Source of the DNA: Kiritimatiellia bacterium
GTDB taxonomy: Bacteria > Verrucomicrobiota > Kiritimatiellia > UBA8416 > JADHWI01
Length of the DNA stretch: 64,000 nt
Direction: 5' to 3'
Assembly (NCBI GenBank): GCA_030744755.1
Contig: JASLPY010000004.1
Coordinates: 62,001-126,000 of the forward strand
Shown here piece after piece: positions 53,389 to 62,696 of the stretch (within the stretch, counting starts at the first letter, position 1; each line of letters starts with the position of its first letter). A model generated the notes under the pieces. That model did not search any database. It was not told where the DNA came from and saw only the letters and a program-made list of their open reading frames with translations. A program made the position numbers and the translations under genes.

Positions 53389-54972
53389 ATGCGATTACTT
53401 CTGGCTGCAATACATATTGAAGAAACACCACGAGCCGTTCCTCTTGGCCCGGCGATGCTCGCGTCGATGCTCAAGCGCGAGCTTCCCGGCAAACTCCAGA
53501 CGGATATACTGAATCTCTACTTGCATCAGTCCCCATTCGAATGTGCAGATATGATCCTGGCAGGCTCCCCTGACTTTGTGGGGCTCTCAATGTACATATG
53601 GAACAGAAGGCTGGCGCTGGACATTGCCGAAATCCTAAAGCAGCGAATGTCGGGCATTATCGTTTTTGCAGGAGGTCCGGAGGCCTCAACCGACTGTAGT
53701 GGTGTCATGGAGAACAGCGCCATCGATTTCGTGCTCACCGGCGAATGCGAAGAAACCATTGTTTCCGCCATGGACTATCTTCTCGCGGGTGGGGATCCTA
53801 AGGAGATCCCCGGGGTCGTTTGTCCTGCACCCATAGACGACCTTTCGAAGCTGCCTTCACCGTTCCTGGATGGAACGCTTGATCCGAAGGACTACAGCGG
53901 CATCTTGTGGGAGATCTCAAGGGGATGTCCCTTCAACTGTGATTTCTGCTATGAATCACGCGGTGCGCCGGGGATACGCAGCTTCCCACCGGACAGGATA
54001 AGAAAGGAACTTCGATTCTTTGGCGAATCGGGCGTTGACCAGGTATTCGTTCTAGATCCGACGTTCAATTACAACAAGAAGACGGCCAAAGAGATTCTTA
54101 GGCTCATAAGCGAAGAGGCGCCGGATGTCCATTATTCCTTCGAGATCCGCAGCGAATCTATCGATGCAGAGATGGCCGGGCTTTTTGCGGGTGTAGATTG
54201 CTCACTCCAGATCGGCCTCCAGAGTGCATCCAATGATGTGCTCAAGAATGTCGGCAGAAGCATCGCGCCCGACGATTTCAAGAGCAAGGTGCTCCTGCTT
54301 CACGAGGCCGGCGTGGTGTATGGATTCGACCTGATCTACGGACTGCCCGGCGATACGCTCAAAGGTTTCTGCAACAGCCTGGATTTTGCCATGGGCCTCA
54401 TCCCGAACCATGTGGATCTTTTCCCGCTGGCAGTGCTGCCCGGAACAAGACTGCAGGAGACAGCGCCATCGTTTGAACTCGACTACCAGCCGGATGCCCC
54501 ATACCAGGTGGTATCCTCTCCAGGATTTCGTGAAGCAGATATGGCACGTGCGGCGGATATTGCACGTGCGTTCGACCTGTTTTACAACAAGGGCAAGGCC
54601 GTGCCGTGGTTTGCGATGGTTCTGCACGCGGTCGATTTGGCGCCATCCGCCTTCATCAAAGCGTTCGCAGGGTGGTTCAAAGAGCACCCAGGTGAGGAGA
54701 TCATCTCGCTCCAGAAAGCTTTCATCAGTGAGGTTTTCGGCAAGCATGAAAAGAGTTTTGTCATCCCGCTGGTCACTGATATCATTACATACTTCGGCGA
54801 ATTCGAATGCTTGTGTGATGAGGACGCAACAATGCAATTCAATTACAATCCGCTAGATCTCATGGAGCAGTTGGAGTCAGGAGTTACCGACCTGGAAGAG
54901 CTTGCGCTGCTTCTTCCCAAACAATCATGCTCGGCATCAATCAGTTTCTCTGACCTACGGGAGATAAAATGA
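53389..54972 (+). CDS. B12-binding-type radical SAM protein (DUF4080-like tail)
   Basis: The 527-residue cytoplasmic protein has an N-terminal Rossmann domain of the B12-binding type (about 1-140, PDFVGLSMYIWNRRLAL, IIVFAGGPEAS). A radical SAM barrel follows with the [4Fe-4S] cluster motif CPFNCDFC (Cys180, 184, 187) and a Gly-rich GLPGDT segment. A helical C-terminal domain resembles DUF4080. The cobalamin base-off motif DxHxxG is not present, as in many members of this group, so cobalamin use is uncertain. Such proteins methylate or rearrange unactivated substrates; the substrate here is unknown. No Shine-Dalgarno sequence is visible. The stop overlaps the start of the next gene (ATGA). Confidence 0.87.
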   Translation: MRLLLAAIHIEETPRAVPLGPAMLASMLKRELPGKLQTDILNLYLHQSPFECADMILAGSPDFVGLSMYIWNRRLALDIAEILKQRMSGIIVFAGGPEASTDCSGVMENSAIDFVLTGECEETIVSAMDYLLAGGDPKEIPGVVCPAPIDDLSKLPSPFLDGTLDPKDYSGILWEISRGCPFNCDFCYESRGAPGIRSFPPDRIRKELRFFGESGVDQVFVLDPTFNYNKKTAKEILRLISEEAPDVHYSFEIRSESIDAEMAGLFAGVDCSLQIGLQSASNDVLKNVGRSIAPDDFKSKVLLLHEAGVVYGFDLIYGLPGDTLKGFCNSLDFAMGLIPNHVDLFPLAVLPGTRLQETAPSFELDYQPDAPYQVVSSPGFREADMARAADIARAFDLFYNKGKAVPWFAMVLHAVDLAPSAFIKAFAGWFKEHPGEEIISLQKAFISEVFGKHEKSFVIPLVTDIITYFGEFECLCDEDATMQFNYNPLDLMEQLESGVTDLEELALLLPKQSCSASISFSDLREIK

Positions 54973-55754
54973 AAAAATTATCAACTGTTGCCGTGGTCTT
55001 ATACTGTCTCGCTGTCGTGTCGGCATCTGCAGCGGGGAAAAAGGTGCCAATGAAAAAGGAGACATTCACGGTAGAGGGTCGACCCGCCTTTCTGATTCTT
55101 CCGGCGAAACCGAAAACGGAAGGTCATATTCCCTGGGTCTGGTATGCACCGACGTTACCTGGTCTTCCCGGAGGGGCAGAAACGTGGATGTTTGATCAGT
55201 TCCTGGAGAAAGGCATCGCCATTGCCGGCGTTGATGTGGGCGAGTCCTACGGCAGCCCGAAGGGGCGGGCCGTCTATTCTGCCCTCCACAAGCAGCTTGT
55301 CGAAAAGCGTGGCCTGACGGAAAAGGCATGTCTCCTTGCGAGAAGTCGTGGAGGTCTCATGTTGTATAACTGGGCAGCGGAGAACACCAAACTCGTGGCT
55401 GGTATAGCCGGGATCTACCCCGTGTGTAATCTCAGGAGCTACCCGGGCCTCAAGCGCGCGTGCGGTGCATACGGTATGACCGTGGATCAACTTTCAGCGA
55501 AACTGACCGATCACAACCCTATTGATCGTCTCGCTTCGCTCGCAGAAGCGAAAGTTCCCATCTTCCATATTCACGGAGACAGCGACCGGGTGGTACCCCT
55601 GGAAGAGAACTCGGCCGAGGTGGCGAGAAGGTACGGGAAGCTGGGCGGAAAGATGATGCTTGAGGTCGTCGAGGGCCAGGGTCACAACATGTGGTCCGGC
55701 TGGTTTACGAGCCAGAAACTAGTCGACTTCGTGATTGCTAATACCGGAGAATAG
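54969..55754 (+). CDS. Exported alpha/beta hydrolase
   Basis: The 261-residue product has a signal peptide (residues 1-22) and an alpha/beta hydrolase fold. The likely triad is Ser126 in LLARSRGGLML (the elbow reads ARSRG rather than GxSxG), Asp206 in HIHGDSDRVVPL and His239 in EGQGHNMWSGW. The oxyanion region is WVWYAPTLPGLPGGAETW. This pattern is common in the polysaccharide esterases and putative S9-type hydrolases of PVC bacteria. Coupling by ATGA to a cytoplasmic radical SAM gene is unusual for an exported enzyme. Confidence 0.8.
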   Translation: MKKLSTVAVVLYCLAVVSASAAGKKVPMKKETFTVEGRPAFLILPAKPKTEGHIPWVWYAPTLPGLPGGAETWMFDQFLEKGIAIAGVDVGESYGSPKGRAVYSALHKQLVEKRGLTEKACLLARSRGGLMLYNWAAENTKLVAGIAGIYPVCNLRSYPGLKRACGAYGMTVDQLSAKLTDHNPIDRLASLAEAKVPIFHIHGDSDRVVPLEENSAEVARRYGKLGGKMMLEVVEGQGHNMWSGWFTSQKLVDFVIANTGE

Positions 55755-55843
55755 TGAGCACCGAAAAGGAGCACGGTGGAATCGGATTCTGGAAGAACGA
55801 GGTGAAGATAGCTGCCGATTGGTTTGATGAACATTTAAGATAG
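55754..55843 (+). pseudogene. Possible remnant of a hydrolase C-terminus
   Basis: A 29-codon frame opens with GTG on the last base of the previous stop and ends KNEVKIAADWFDEHLR, which reads like the tail of an alpha/beta hydrolase or esterase. No start of its own or upstream body fits, so it could be the leftover end of a related gene deleted by recombination. The rest of the 217-bp gap to 55972 shows no gene. Confidence 0.3.
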
Positions 55844-55971
55844 GACTGAGAGATCAACGGCTGCAGCTACAAGAAGTGGAAATATGTCGCCGAATTCGCT
55901 AGAATTCAGATCGACGAATCCGATGCATGTGATTTGGGTAGCAGGCCCAGCAGAATCTCAGCGACGGTGGT

Positions 55972-58900
55972 ATGATGAGTAGAGAGAATTTCAGGTCTCA
56001 GGTTTCAGCCTTCATCCCTATTGTCTGCATTGCGACAGCCCTGCAGGCGGCTCCCGTTTCGTCGTGGAACTTCAACGGCAGCCTGAACGACATCTCCGGC
56101 CCAAACAAAGACAATCTCTCTGCCAACGGCGGCGCGGCACGGTATGTAACCGCGAAAGAAGTTCCCGGTGTTGAGGGCAAGGCAATTGCAATTGGCGTTA
56201 AGCGTGGGGATGCAGGGCTCCTTATTGCACCCAGCTCTTCGGATGTCAAGCTGGGCCCCGAATACACAATCGAGGCGTGGATTTATCCGACCCGGCTATC
56301 GGAGTGGAACCGCCTGGTTCTCAACTGGGGTGTAAGTGAATACGCGTACCATCTCGCCGTCCATCACGGGGTTCTGAGTCTCTACCATGGGCAGGCGGAT
56401 GGAAAACTGAAGTTCGCCGAGGGCGGAAGGGTTCAGCCCGGGCGGTGGTATCATGTTGCGGGCATTGCCAGGCCGAACGCGGAGGCGCCCGCAAAGAGTA
56501 AGCTGGAAGTCTATCTCAACGGCAAGCTTGCAGCGACGGCTCAGTTTGACGGAACCATACGTACGCTCAAGGGTGAAGGGCTCGGGGTCGGCGACAGAGC
56601 TTGTGGCGATGGTGGATCGAATCGTTTCTTCGGCTACGTTGACGACGCAACCGTATGGAACCGTGCTCTCAGTCCCGATGAAATCAGTAAGCATTTTGCC
56701 AAGCGATCAGAAATGCTTGCGAAGATTCTCCCAGTTGAGAAGACATCGGTTGTTGACTCGGGCGTCAACTGGAAGAAGCTGGGCATCGAAGGAATTGTCT
56801 TCACCGAGCGCCATCCCGGGCGGGACAAGCAGCGTCACTATTATGCCAACTTCGGTTACTCATGTGTCGATCCCAACTACTGGTTCCATGGGGCGGATGG
56901 CGGGGGCCTTCGCAAGTTGAATCCCGTTAGCGGTGAGATCACCACGATCTTCGAAGATCCCGCCGGTGCGGTTCGAGACCCACAGGTGCATTATGACGCG
57001 AAGAAGATCCTTTTCTCCTACAGGAAAGGCGGCACGCACAATTACCACCTCTACGAGATCAATACGGATGGTTCGGGATTGAAACAGCTTACCGGTGGAC
57101 CATGGGATGATGTCGAGCCAACTTACCTTCCCGACGGTGACATCATCTTCTCTTCAACCCGCTGCAAACGCTACATCCTCTGCTGGGTAGCCCAGGCTGC
57201 CACGCTTCATCGCTGTGACGCGAACGGCAGGAACATCCGTATGCTGTCTTCCAACACGGTGACAGAGAACACACCCTCGGTGTTGCCCGACGGACGTGTT
57301 CTGTATACCCGGTGGGAATACGTGAACCGGGACCCGGTCGTGTTTCATCATCTCTGGACGATGAATCCGGACGGAACCGACCAGAAAGCCTACTTCGGCA
57401 ACATGTATCCCGGCGGCGTCTTCATCGATGCCATACCCATACCCGGTACGAAGCAAGCTGTCTTTGTCAATTCACCCGGTCACGGCAGGAACGAGCATTC
57501 GGGGAATCTCTGCATTGTTTCTGACCGTAAAGGGCCGGATGACCGGTCCTCCCTGGTCAGGTTTGCGGGTGGCGACTATCGGGATCCCTATCCGCTTTCG
57601 CAGGAGGCGTTCCTGGCTGCCAGGAAGAACCAGGTGCTTGTGATGGACTCGAAAGGCAATTCGCTGCCCGTTTACGAGGGCACGATGATGGTACATGAAC
57701 CAAGGCCGTTGATGAAGCGCAAGCGCGAGCGGGTAATCCCGTCGCAGCTGGATTCGGCCAGGACCACTGGAACCGTGGTGCTGAACAACGCGTACATTGG
57801 CCGTAACATGGAGGGAATCAAGAAAGGTTCAATAAAGAAGCTTCTTGTCCTGGAGGATCTTCCAAAACCGGCGAATTACCATGGTGGCGGTTCTCAGCCG
57901 CTGGGGCATGGCGTGACATCAACTCTCAAGCGCATCCTTGGTACGGTCCCTGTCGAAGCGGACGGTTCGGCCCATTTCGAGGTGCCTGCCATGCGAAGCG
58001 TCTACCTGGCCCTGCTCGATGAAAACGATCTGTCTATAAAGCAGATGCGCAGTTTTATGACGCTTCAGCCGGGTGAATCAATGAGTTGCGTAGGATGTCA
58101 CGAACAGCGCACCCGGACGCCGCCGACGGGAGGGAAGCCCACACTTATGGCGCTAAAGCGGCCTGCCAGCAAGATAACGCCGTTTGGCGATGTGCCCGAC
58201 GTTCTCGATTTTCCGCGCGACGTACAGCCCGTTCTCGATAAGCACTGCGTCAAGTGTCACAACCCGGAAAAGCGGGAGGGCAACGTAGTCCTGACCGGAG
58301 ACCGCGGACCGGTGTTCTCGCACAGCTACTATGAACTCTTCTTCCAGTGGCAGATAAAGGACACCAACAAGAATCCCGGCAACGGGAGCGGAAGACAGCT
58401 CGGGAACGACAGGCCGTTGACCACGTACAGTTCTGCGTCACCGCTGATGAAGAAGATAGACGGCTCGCATCACAAAGTGAAACTATCTGATAACGAAAAG
58501 ACGCTGGTACGGCTATGGGTCGACGTGTCCGCACAGTATCCCGGGACGGTGTCAGCTATCGGTACGGGTCAGGTTGGCGGGTGCTGGGATGCCAACAAGT
58601 ACGTTCGTCAGATGGCGCAGAACTGGCCGTCGACCGGGCCCGCTGTTGACGCCGTGAACCGCCGGTGTGTCTCGTGTCACAAGGGCACCCTGCCGAAACA
58701 TGTCACAGATACGCTCCGAAGTTTCTCCTTCGCAGACATGCTGTCCTGGGAGCGCCCACTGGGACGCTTCTCGCGGCACCGTGTCTTCAATCTCACCAGG
58801 CCTGACAAGTCACTTGTGTTGATGGCTCCGCTAGCAAAGAAAGCCGGCGGTTACGCCGAGGGTGAAGCAAAGACGGTGCAGGTGAAAGACAATCGTTCCG

Positions 58901-59178
58901 AGCGACCGAAGCCGGTAAAGCATCCTGTCGTTTTCAAGAGTACCGCCGACCCGGATTACCAGAAGATCCTGGCACATGTAGCTGCCGCGGGTGACAGGCT
59001 GAACGAGATCAAACGTTTTGATATGCCCGGTTTCAAGCCGAACGAGCATTACGTGCGCGAGATGAAACGGTACGGCGTATTGCCCCCGTCTTTCGATCTG
59101 GAGAAAGATGAAATAAACGTCTACGACACAGACAAAAAGTACTGGGCATCGTTCTGGCACAAACCGACGGGGAAGTAG
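55972..59178 (+). CDS. LamG-HzsA-like exported multihaem protein (copy 3)
   Basis: The 1,068-residue product has a signal peptide (about 1-25). A LamG-like jelly roll follows (about 30-240, PEYTIEAWIYPTRLSEWNRL; DDATVWNRALSPDEISKHF), then a TolB-type propeller (VEPTYLPDGDIIFSSTRCKR; TPSVLPDGRVLYTRWEYVN) and a C-terminal cytochrome region with three haem motifs, CVGCH, CVKCH and CVSCH. The third motif has no counterpart in copies 1 and 2. A charged C-terminal tail may bind a partner. The ribosome site is weak; ATG 55975 is an alternative. It is the largest of the three HzsA-like genes and probably a periplasmic or surface redox protein. Confidence 0.78.
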   Translation: MMSRENFRSQVSAFIPIVCIATALQAAPVSSWNFNGSLNDISGPNKDNLSANGGAARYVTAKEVPGVEGKAIAIGVKRGDAGLLIAPSSSDVKLGPEYTIEAWIYPTRLSEWNRLVLNWGVSEYAYHLAVHHGVLSLYHGQADGKLKFAEGGRVQPGRWYHVAGIARPNAEAPAKSKLEVYLNGKLAATAQFDGTIRTLKGEGLGVGDRACGDGGSNRFFGYVDDATVWNRALSPDEISKHFAKRSEMLAKILPVEKTSVVDSGVNWKKLGIEGIVFTERHPGRDKQRHYYANFGYSCVDPNYWFHGADGGGLRKLNPVSGEITTIFEDPAGAVRDPQVHYDAKKILFSYRKGGTHNYHLYEINTDGSGLKQLTGGPWDDVEPTYLPDGDIIFSSTRCKRYILCWVAQAATLHRCDANGRNIRMLSSNTVTENTPSVLPDGRVLYTRWEYVNRDPVVFHHLWTMNPDGTDQKAYFGNMYPGGVFIDAIPIPGTKQAVFVNSPGHGRNEHSGNLCIVSDRKGPDDRSSLVRFAGGDYRDPYPLSQEAFLAARKNQVLVMDSKGNSLPVYEGTMMVHEPRPLMKRKRERVIPSQLDSARTTGTVVLNNAYIGRNMEGIKKGSIKKLLVLEDLPKPANYHGGGSQPLGHGVTSTLKRILGTVPVEADGSAHFEVPAMRSVYLALLDENDLSIKQMRSFMTLQPGESMSCVGCHEQRTRTPPTGGKPTLMALKRPASKITPFGDVPDVLDFPRDVQPVLDKHCVKCHNPEKREGNVVLTGDRGPVFSHSYYELFFQWQIKDTNKNPGNGSGRQLGNDRPLTTYSSASPLMKKIDGSHHKVKLSDNEKTLVRLWVDVSAQYPGTVSAIGTGQVGGCWDANKYVRQMAQNWPSTGPAVDAVNRRCVSCHKGTLPKHVTDTLRSFSFADMLSWERPLGRFSRHRVFNLTRPDKSLVLMAPLAKKAGGYAEGEAKTVQVKDNRSERPKPVKHPVVFKSTADPDYQKILAHVAAAGDRLNEIKRFDMPGFKPNEHYVREMKRYGVLPPSFDLEKDEINVYDTDKKYWASFWHKPTGK

Positions 59179-59215
59179 CTCCCCTTCTTGCACCGACAAC
59201 GCAGCTCCCTCGACA

Positions 59216-59241
59216 CTGGACAGACAGGAGTGTCTGTCCAG
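59216..59241. repeat. Perfect 11-bp stem hairpin
   Basis: CTGGACAGACA (59216-59226), loop GGAG, TGTCTGTCCAG (59231-59241), 38 bp after the previous stop. There is no T-run, so it is either a terminator of the stem type or a repeat unit like the others in the window. Confidence 0.6.
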
Positions 59242-59358
59242 CATCGTGCGTTGCAGTTCTATACGTACAGATTCTCCTGAAGTGTGAGATCTGCGGGCTG
59301 GGGCGAATGGAGCTTTTGCGATACGGTTCTTCAATCGCATTCAATAGGGGAACGCAGA

Positions 59359-60564
59359 ATGAAAAGGACGATTGTCCCATCCACAATGTTGCTGGTCTCG
59401 GCTCTGATCGGTGAAGCCGGCCCTAATGGCGAAGCATCCATCAATCCGTTTCAGGGTGAACCTGAGTTTGAGATTCAGCAGACCTTTGAATCCGGACGTC
59501 TACCCAACGTAGTGGTGACCATGGAGGGCACTGTCCTGATCACACATGGCGCCTACGACGGCAAAAAGAAGGAATGGTGGGATAAGGGTGTCCAGGTGCG
59601 GCGAAGTGAGGACGGAGGCAAGACCTGGGGCGCGCCAATCACCGTTGCCAACCCGGGGTGGAGCGCCGGCGGGACGATTGTCGACGAGTCGAAAGGTGAT
59701 GTCCTGGTGTTTGTGGAACAGTTCATTTGGCCCCACCCCCCGACTGAGCAAGCAATGTATCGCAGCAGTGATGACGGCAAGACCTGGAAGAAGGAACTGC
59801 CGGTCATCAAGCCGGACTCGAAAGGGAACAAGCCTTCGCTGCACATGGCGGAACACGGCATCACATTGCGTCGCGGCAAGCACAAGGGGCGTTTGTTGCG
59901 TCCAGCGCGCTTTTTTGGTCCGGGCGGCGACCTCCGGAAGAACTTCCCCATCGGCTATAACACGGCCATCTACAGCGACGACGGCGGCAAGATTTGGCAA
60001 ACAAGTGAACCTTTCCCGGAAATGGGGACGGGCGAGGGGACAGTGGCCGAACTTTCCGACGGTCGCATCTACTATAATTCGCGCCGGCATTGGGATCCGC
60101 CGAAGAGTACCTACGACAAGTCGATGCGATGGATTGCCTGGAGCGAGAATGGCGGCGCGACCTGGAAGGATGCCGCTATCTCAGAGGTGCTGCCGGACGG
60201 TGCGAGGGGTTCCATCGGCGGCGGGTCCGGATGCATGGCGGGGCTTGTGCGCCTGCCGGTTGAGGGACATGATATTCTGCTTTATAGCAACTGTGACAGC
60301 GAAAGCGGCGATCGCAAGAACGTCAGCGTCTGGGCCAGCTTCGATGGCGCGAAGACCTGGCCCATCGTGCGGCGTGTGTTCGAAGGTCCCAGTGCCTACT
60401 CATCTCTCGATGCCGGTCGCCCGGGAACAGTGAGCGAGGGCTGGATATACATGCAGCTGGAAGCCGGCAAGAAACACAGGTATCAAGGTGCTCAGTCGGT
60501 TCGGTTCAATCTGAGCTGGGTGCTCGGTGGTGAAATGACCGGTAACGGTGAACTGTCGGAGTGA
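59359..60564 (+). CDS. Exo-sialidase-like (BNR/Asp-box) protein
   Basis: The start at 59359 (MKRTIVPSTMLLVSALIGEA) has AGGGGA 7 nt upstream; the frame is open further upstream but without a signal peptide. The product of about 401 residues is a six-bladed propeller of the sialidase type. Asp boxes are SEDGGKTW, SSDDGKTW, SDDGGKIW, SENGGATW and SFDGAKTW. The acid/base region carries GTGEGTVAEL and the expected Tyr lies in SAYSSLDAGRPGT. The first Arg of the triad stands in ESGRLPNVVV. It fits the GH33/BNR family that removes terminal sialic acid, and it pairs functionally with the sialate esterase at 13557-15665. Confidence 0.82.
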   Translation: MKRTIVPSTMLLVSALIGEAGPNGEASINPFQGEPEFEIQQTFESGRLPNVVVTMEGTVLITHGAYDGKKKEWWDKGVQVRRSEDGGKTWGAPITVANPGWSAGGTIVDESKGDVLVFVEQFIWPHPPTEQAMYRSSDDGKTWKKELPVIKPDSKGNKPSLHMAEHGITLRRGKHKGRLLRPARFFGPGGDLRKNFPIGYNTAIYSDDGGKIWQTSEPFPEMGTGEGTVAELSDGRIYYNSRRHWDPPKSTYDKSMRWIAWSENGGATWKDAAISEVLPDGARGSIGGGSGCMAGLVRLPVEGHDILLYSNCDSESGDRKNVSVWASFDGAKTWPIVRRVFEGPSAYSSLDAGRPGTVSEGWIYMQLEAGKKHRYQGAQSVRFNLSWVLGGEMTGNGELSE

Positions 60565-60593
60565 GCTCCAGGGGCTCTCTTCTGCCATGTCCA

Positions 60594-60616
60594 CCCCGGA
60601 CGTCCGGGGCGGCTAC
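60594..60616. repeat. 16-bp palindrome with GTAG foot
   Basis: CCCCGGAC-GTCCGGGG (60594-60609) is a perfect palindrome. On the minus strand GTAG (60616-60613) stands 3 nt from it, as in the REP-like elements. It lies in the gap between sialidase and DUF1080 genes. Confidence 0.55.
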
Positions 60617-60713
60617 GGGGATAAGGGAATTTCCGCTGCACCGCCCTTGCAAAATATCCTCAGACGCAACTAACATACCGCATTGTTCGAAACAACTATG
60701 AAGGAGGGAGAAG

Positions 60714-61412
60714 GTGCAGAAGATTCTAACTGTTTTCACGTTGGTACTGTTCGTGGCCGTAACATCAGGCATGGCGGGGCATCCCGACACCAGTGGCAAG
60801 GAGTGGATCCGTCTTGCGGAAAAAGACCTGACCGGCTGGATGAATGCTAACGGCCAGGCCTATGACGGAAAGACTGCGACAAAAGACGGAGGCAAGGGCT
60901 GGGTTGTAGAAGACGGTGTAATGAAGCTTGAGGGTAAGGGCGGAGGCTACATCTGGACCCAGAGACGTTTTGGGGATTTCATGTTCGATTTCGAAGTCAA
61001 TACGACCGGCAACAGCGGCGTTTTCTTCAGGACCGACAATCCTCGCAATTGCGTTCAGACAGGTTTTGAAATGCAGGTCCTGCCTAAAGGCGGTCCCGGT
61101 CAGAAGAACGGTTTCGGTGCCATCTACAATTGCCAGGCGCCCAGCAAGCCGGTTGGCAACGGCGAGTGGAACCACGTTACGCTGACGTGCAAAGACAACA
61201 TGATTACCATCGTTATCAATGGCGAGGTGATCAACGAGATGGACGTGAACAAGTGGACGACGGGTAACAAGAATCCCGATGGCTCAAAGAACAAGTTCAA
61301 GACGCCCATCAAGGACTTCAAGCGCGAAGGCCACATTGGCCTCCAGGATCACGGAGCCAAGGTGACGTACCGCAACATCAAGATCAAAGAACTGATCAAG
61401 GCGATGAAGTAG
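60714..61412 (+). CDS. DUF1080 (3-keto-disaccharide hydrolase-like) secreted protein
   Basis: GTG 60714 has AAGGAGG 6-7 nt upstream. The 232-residue product is a secreted jelly-roll protein with the full DUF1080 pattern: EWIRLAEKDLTGWMNANG, VVEDGVMKLEGKGGGYIWT, FGDFMFDFEVNTTGNSGVFF, GFEMQVLPKGG and IGLQDHGAKVTYRNIKIKEL. Members of this family hydrolyse 3-keto-glucosides or bind glycans. The last two codons are AAG TAG; the TAG lies inside a REP-like repeat (61409-61463). Confidence 0.88.
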   Translation: MQKILTVFTLVLFVAVTSGMAGHPDTSGKEWIRLAEKDLTGWMNANGQAYDGKTATKDGGKGWVVEDGVMKLEGKGGGYIWTQRRFGDFMFDFEVNTTGNSGVFFRTDNPRNCVQTGFEMQVLPKGGPGQKNGFGAIYNCQAPSKPVGNGEWNHVTLTCKDNMITIVINGEVINEMDVNKWTTGNKNPDGSKNKFKTPIKDFKREGHIGLQDHGAKVTYRNIKIKELIKAMK

Positions 61413-61463
61413 AGCTGGCCTCTGGCCTGCTCTCTAGAGGATCAGCCCGGAGGGCCGATCTAC
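61409..61463. repeat. REP/BIME-like inverted pair (family D) supplying a stop codon
   Basis: GTAG (61409-61412) is followed by a hairpin GAGC-T-GGCC-TCT-GGCC-T-GCTC (61412-61432). After CTCTAGAG comes GATC-A-GCCC-GGA-GGGC-C-GATC (about 61440-61460) and CTAC (61460-61463). Stems and loops of the two hairpins correspond as inverted copies with compensatory stem changes. The TAG at 61410-61412 is the DUF1080 stop. A second copy is at 63489-63543. Confidence 0.85.
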
Positions 61464-61550
61464 TTCTGGCCGCTGGACGTGCATTTTAGATGGAAAATGT
61501 CCCACGTGGACGCGCGGGGTGGACCATTTGCACACCTGACCTGCGAAGGA

Positions 61551-62696
61551 TCAGTACCCCTCGGGTAGCCGAATAACGCGCAGGCGCTGTTTCCAAAGAT
61601 TCGGGTTCAGGTGATCCTGTTCGGGAAGCAACAGGATAGAGGTCCCGTCCTTAAGTTCCCTGATCTTAATGTCGGATGGCCCCATGAACTTGACAGCGGG
61701 ATCAAACGCGATCTCTACCTTCGTACCGTCTTTTGCGATTTTCGTCAGGTGTCCCTTCATTACAGAAACAATGATGGACCCGGCCGGTGTGACCGCGGCG
61801 CCGTCCAGGCCGCCAAAACCTGAAACGAGGGCTTTGGGTTCCTTTGTCTTCATAAAGTCCTTCACCGGGATCGAGTAGACGCCATCTTTCGTTTCCCCTT
61901 CCCCCGACTGGCAGGTAACCACGAGCACCGAGTCCGTATGCGGGTTGAATGCAACGCCGTTCGGCAGTGTGATGGGGATGAAATGGATACCATCATGAGC
62001 CTTGTTCTGGGCGAAACTGTCAATCGCATCGTGATTGATACGGATAACACCGCCTTTTCCTTTTGCAGGCATGGCCGTGTTCTTCACGCCGCATGACTCC
62101 CCGGTATCCGTAACGTACAGGTTGCCTTCTGTGTCGAAGATGATTCCGTTTGGCAGCGGGAACGTGTCGCCAATTGCCTTGGTGACGGCACTTCCGGGAG
62201 TCGTGTCAATGCGGCCGAGAATCTTTCCGCTATCCGGATCAATAATCGTTACTCCCGTTCCCATGACTTTCGGATCAGTTATGTACTTGTCGTCCTTGTC
62301 GCAGATCACGTAAATGCCCGTATTCACGAACAGGGATCCCGCAGGGAACATTTTCGTCGGCTTAAGTAATGTTGTTGTGCCTAGAGGTGTGTTGAGGCCG
62401 GAAACGAATTTCGGATCGACCATCTTAAGTTTTCCGGATTCAGACACGGCAAGCTTGCTGATGGCACCATCCCCGACTTTCAGCGCAAAGTTCTTGTCTT
62501 TGCCATACAAGCCGCTGGCACAGTTGGCGACAAACAGGTACTTGCCGTCCATGCTGAAAGAGGAACTCTCCGGGCGATGGAAGCTGGCCACTGTCTGCGA
62601 GATCACGGGCTCCGTGCTACTCGAGTTGGGAACAGTGCTGCAACCCACAGCGATGAAGACGGATACTGTTACGACGACGACAAACACCTTGTTCAT
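61551..62696 (-). CDS. Propeller lipoprotein (SMP-30/NHL type), second copy
   Basis: The start at 62696 (MNKVFVVVVTVSVFIAVGCS) has AAGGAG 5 nt upstream; the longer open frame to 62861 is not supported. The product is a lipoprotein of about 381 residues (lipobox IAVGC) with propeller strands such as FPLPNGIIFDTEGNLYVTDTG, TLPNGVAFNPHTDSVLVVTC and SGFGGLDGAAVTPAGSIIVS. It lacks the Cys cluster of the copy at 45712. It is transcribed divergently from the TlpA-type thioredoxin. The ligand is unknown; a lactonase- or surface-binding role is possible. Confidence 0.75.
   Translation of the reverse strand: MNKVFVVVVTVSVFIAVGCSTVPNSSSTEPVISQTVASFHRPESSSFSMDGKYLFVANCASGLYGKDKNFALKVGDGAISKLAVSESGKLKMVDPKFVSGLNTPLGTTTLLKPTKMFPAGSLFVNTGIYVICDKDDKYITDPKVMGTGVTIIDPDSGKILGRIDTTPGSAVTKAIGDTFPLPNGIIFDTEGNLYVTDTGESCGVKNTAMPAKGKGGVIRINHDAIDSFAQNKAHDGIHFIPITLPNGVAFNPHTDSVLVVTCQSGEGETKDGVYSIPVKDFMKTKEPKALVSGFGGLDGAAVTPAGSIIVSVMKGHLTKIAKDGTKVEIAFDPAVKFMGPSDIKIRELKDGTSILLLPEQDHLNPNLWKQRLRVIRLPEGY

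Noticed and set aside
53389-54972. Anaerobic sulfatase-maturing enzyme
   Set aside because: The N-terminal B12-type Rossmann domain and single CxxxCxxC cluster do not fit; anSME has a SPASM domain with extra Cys.
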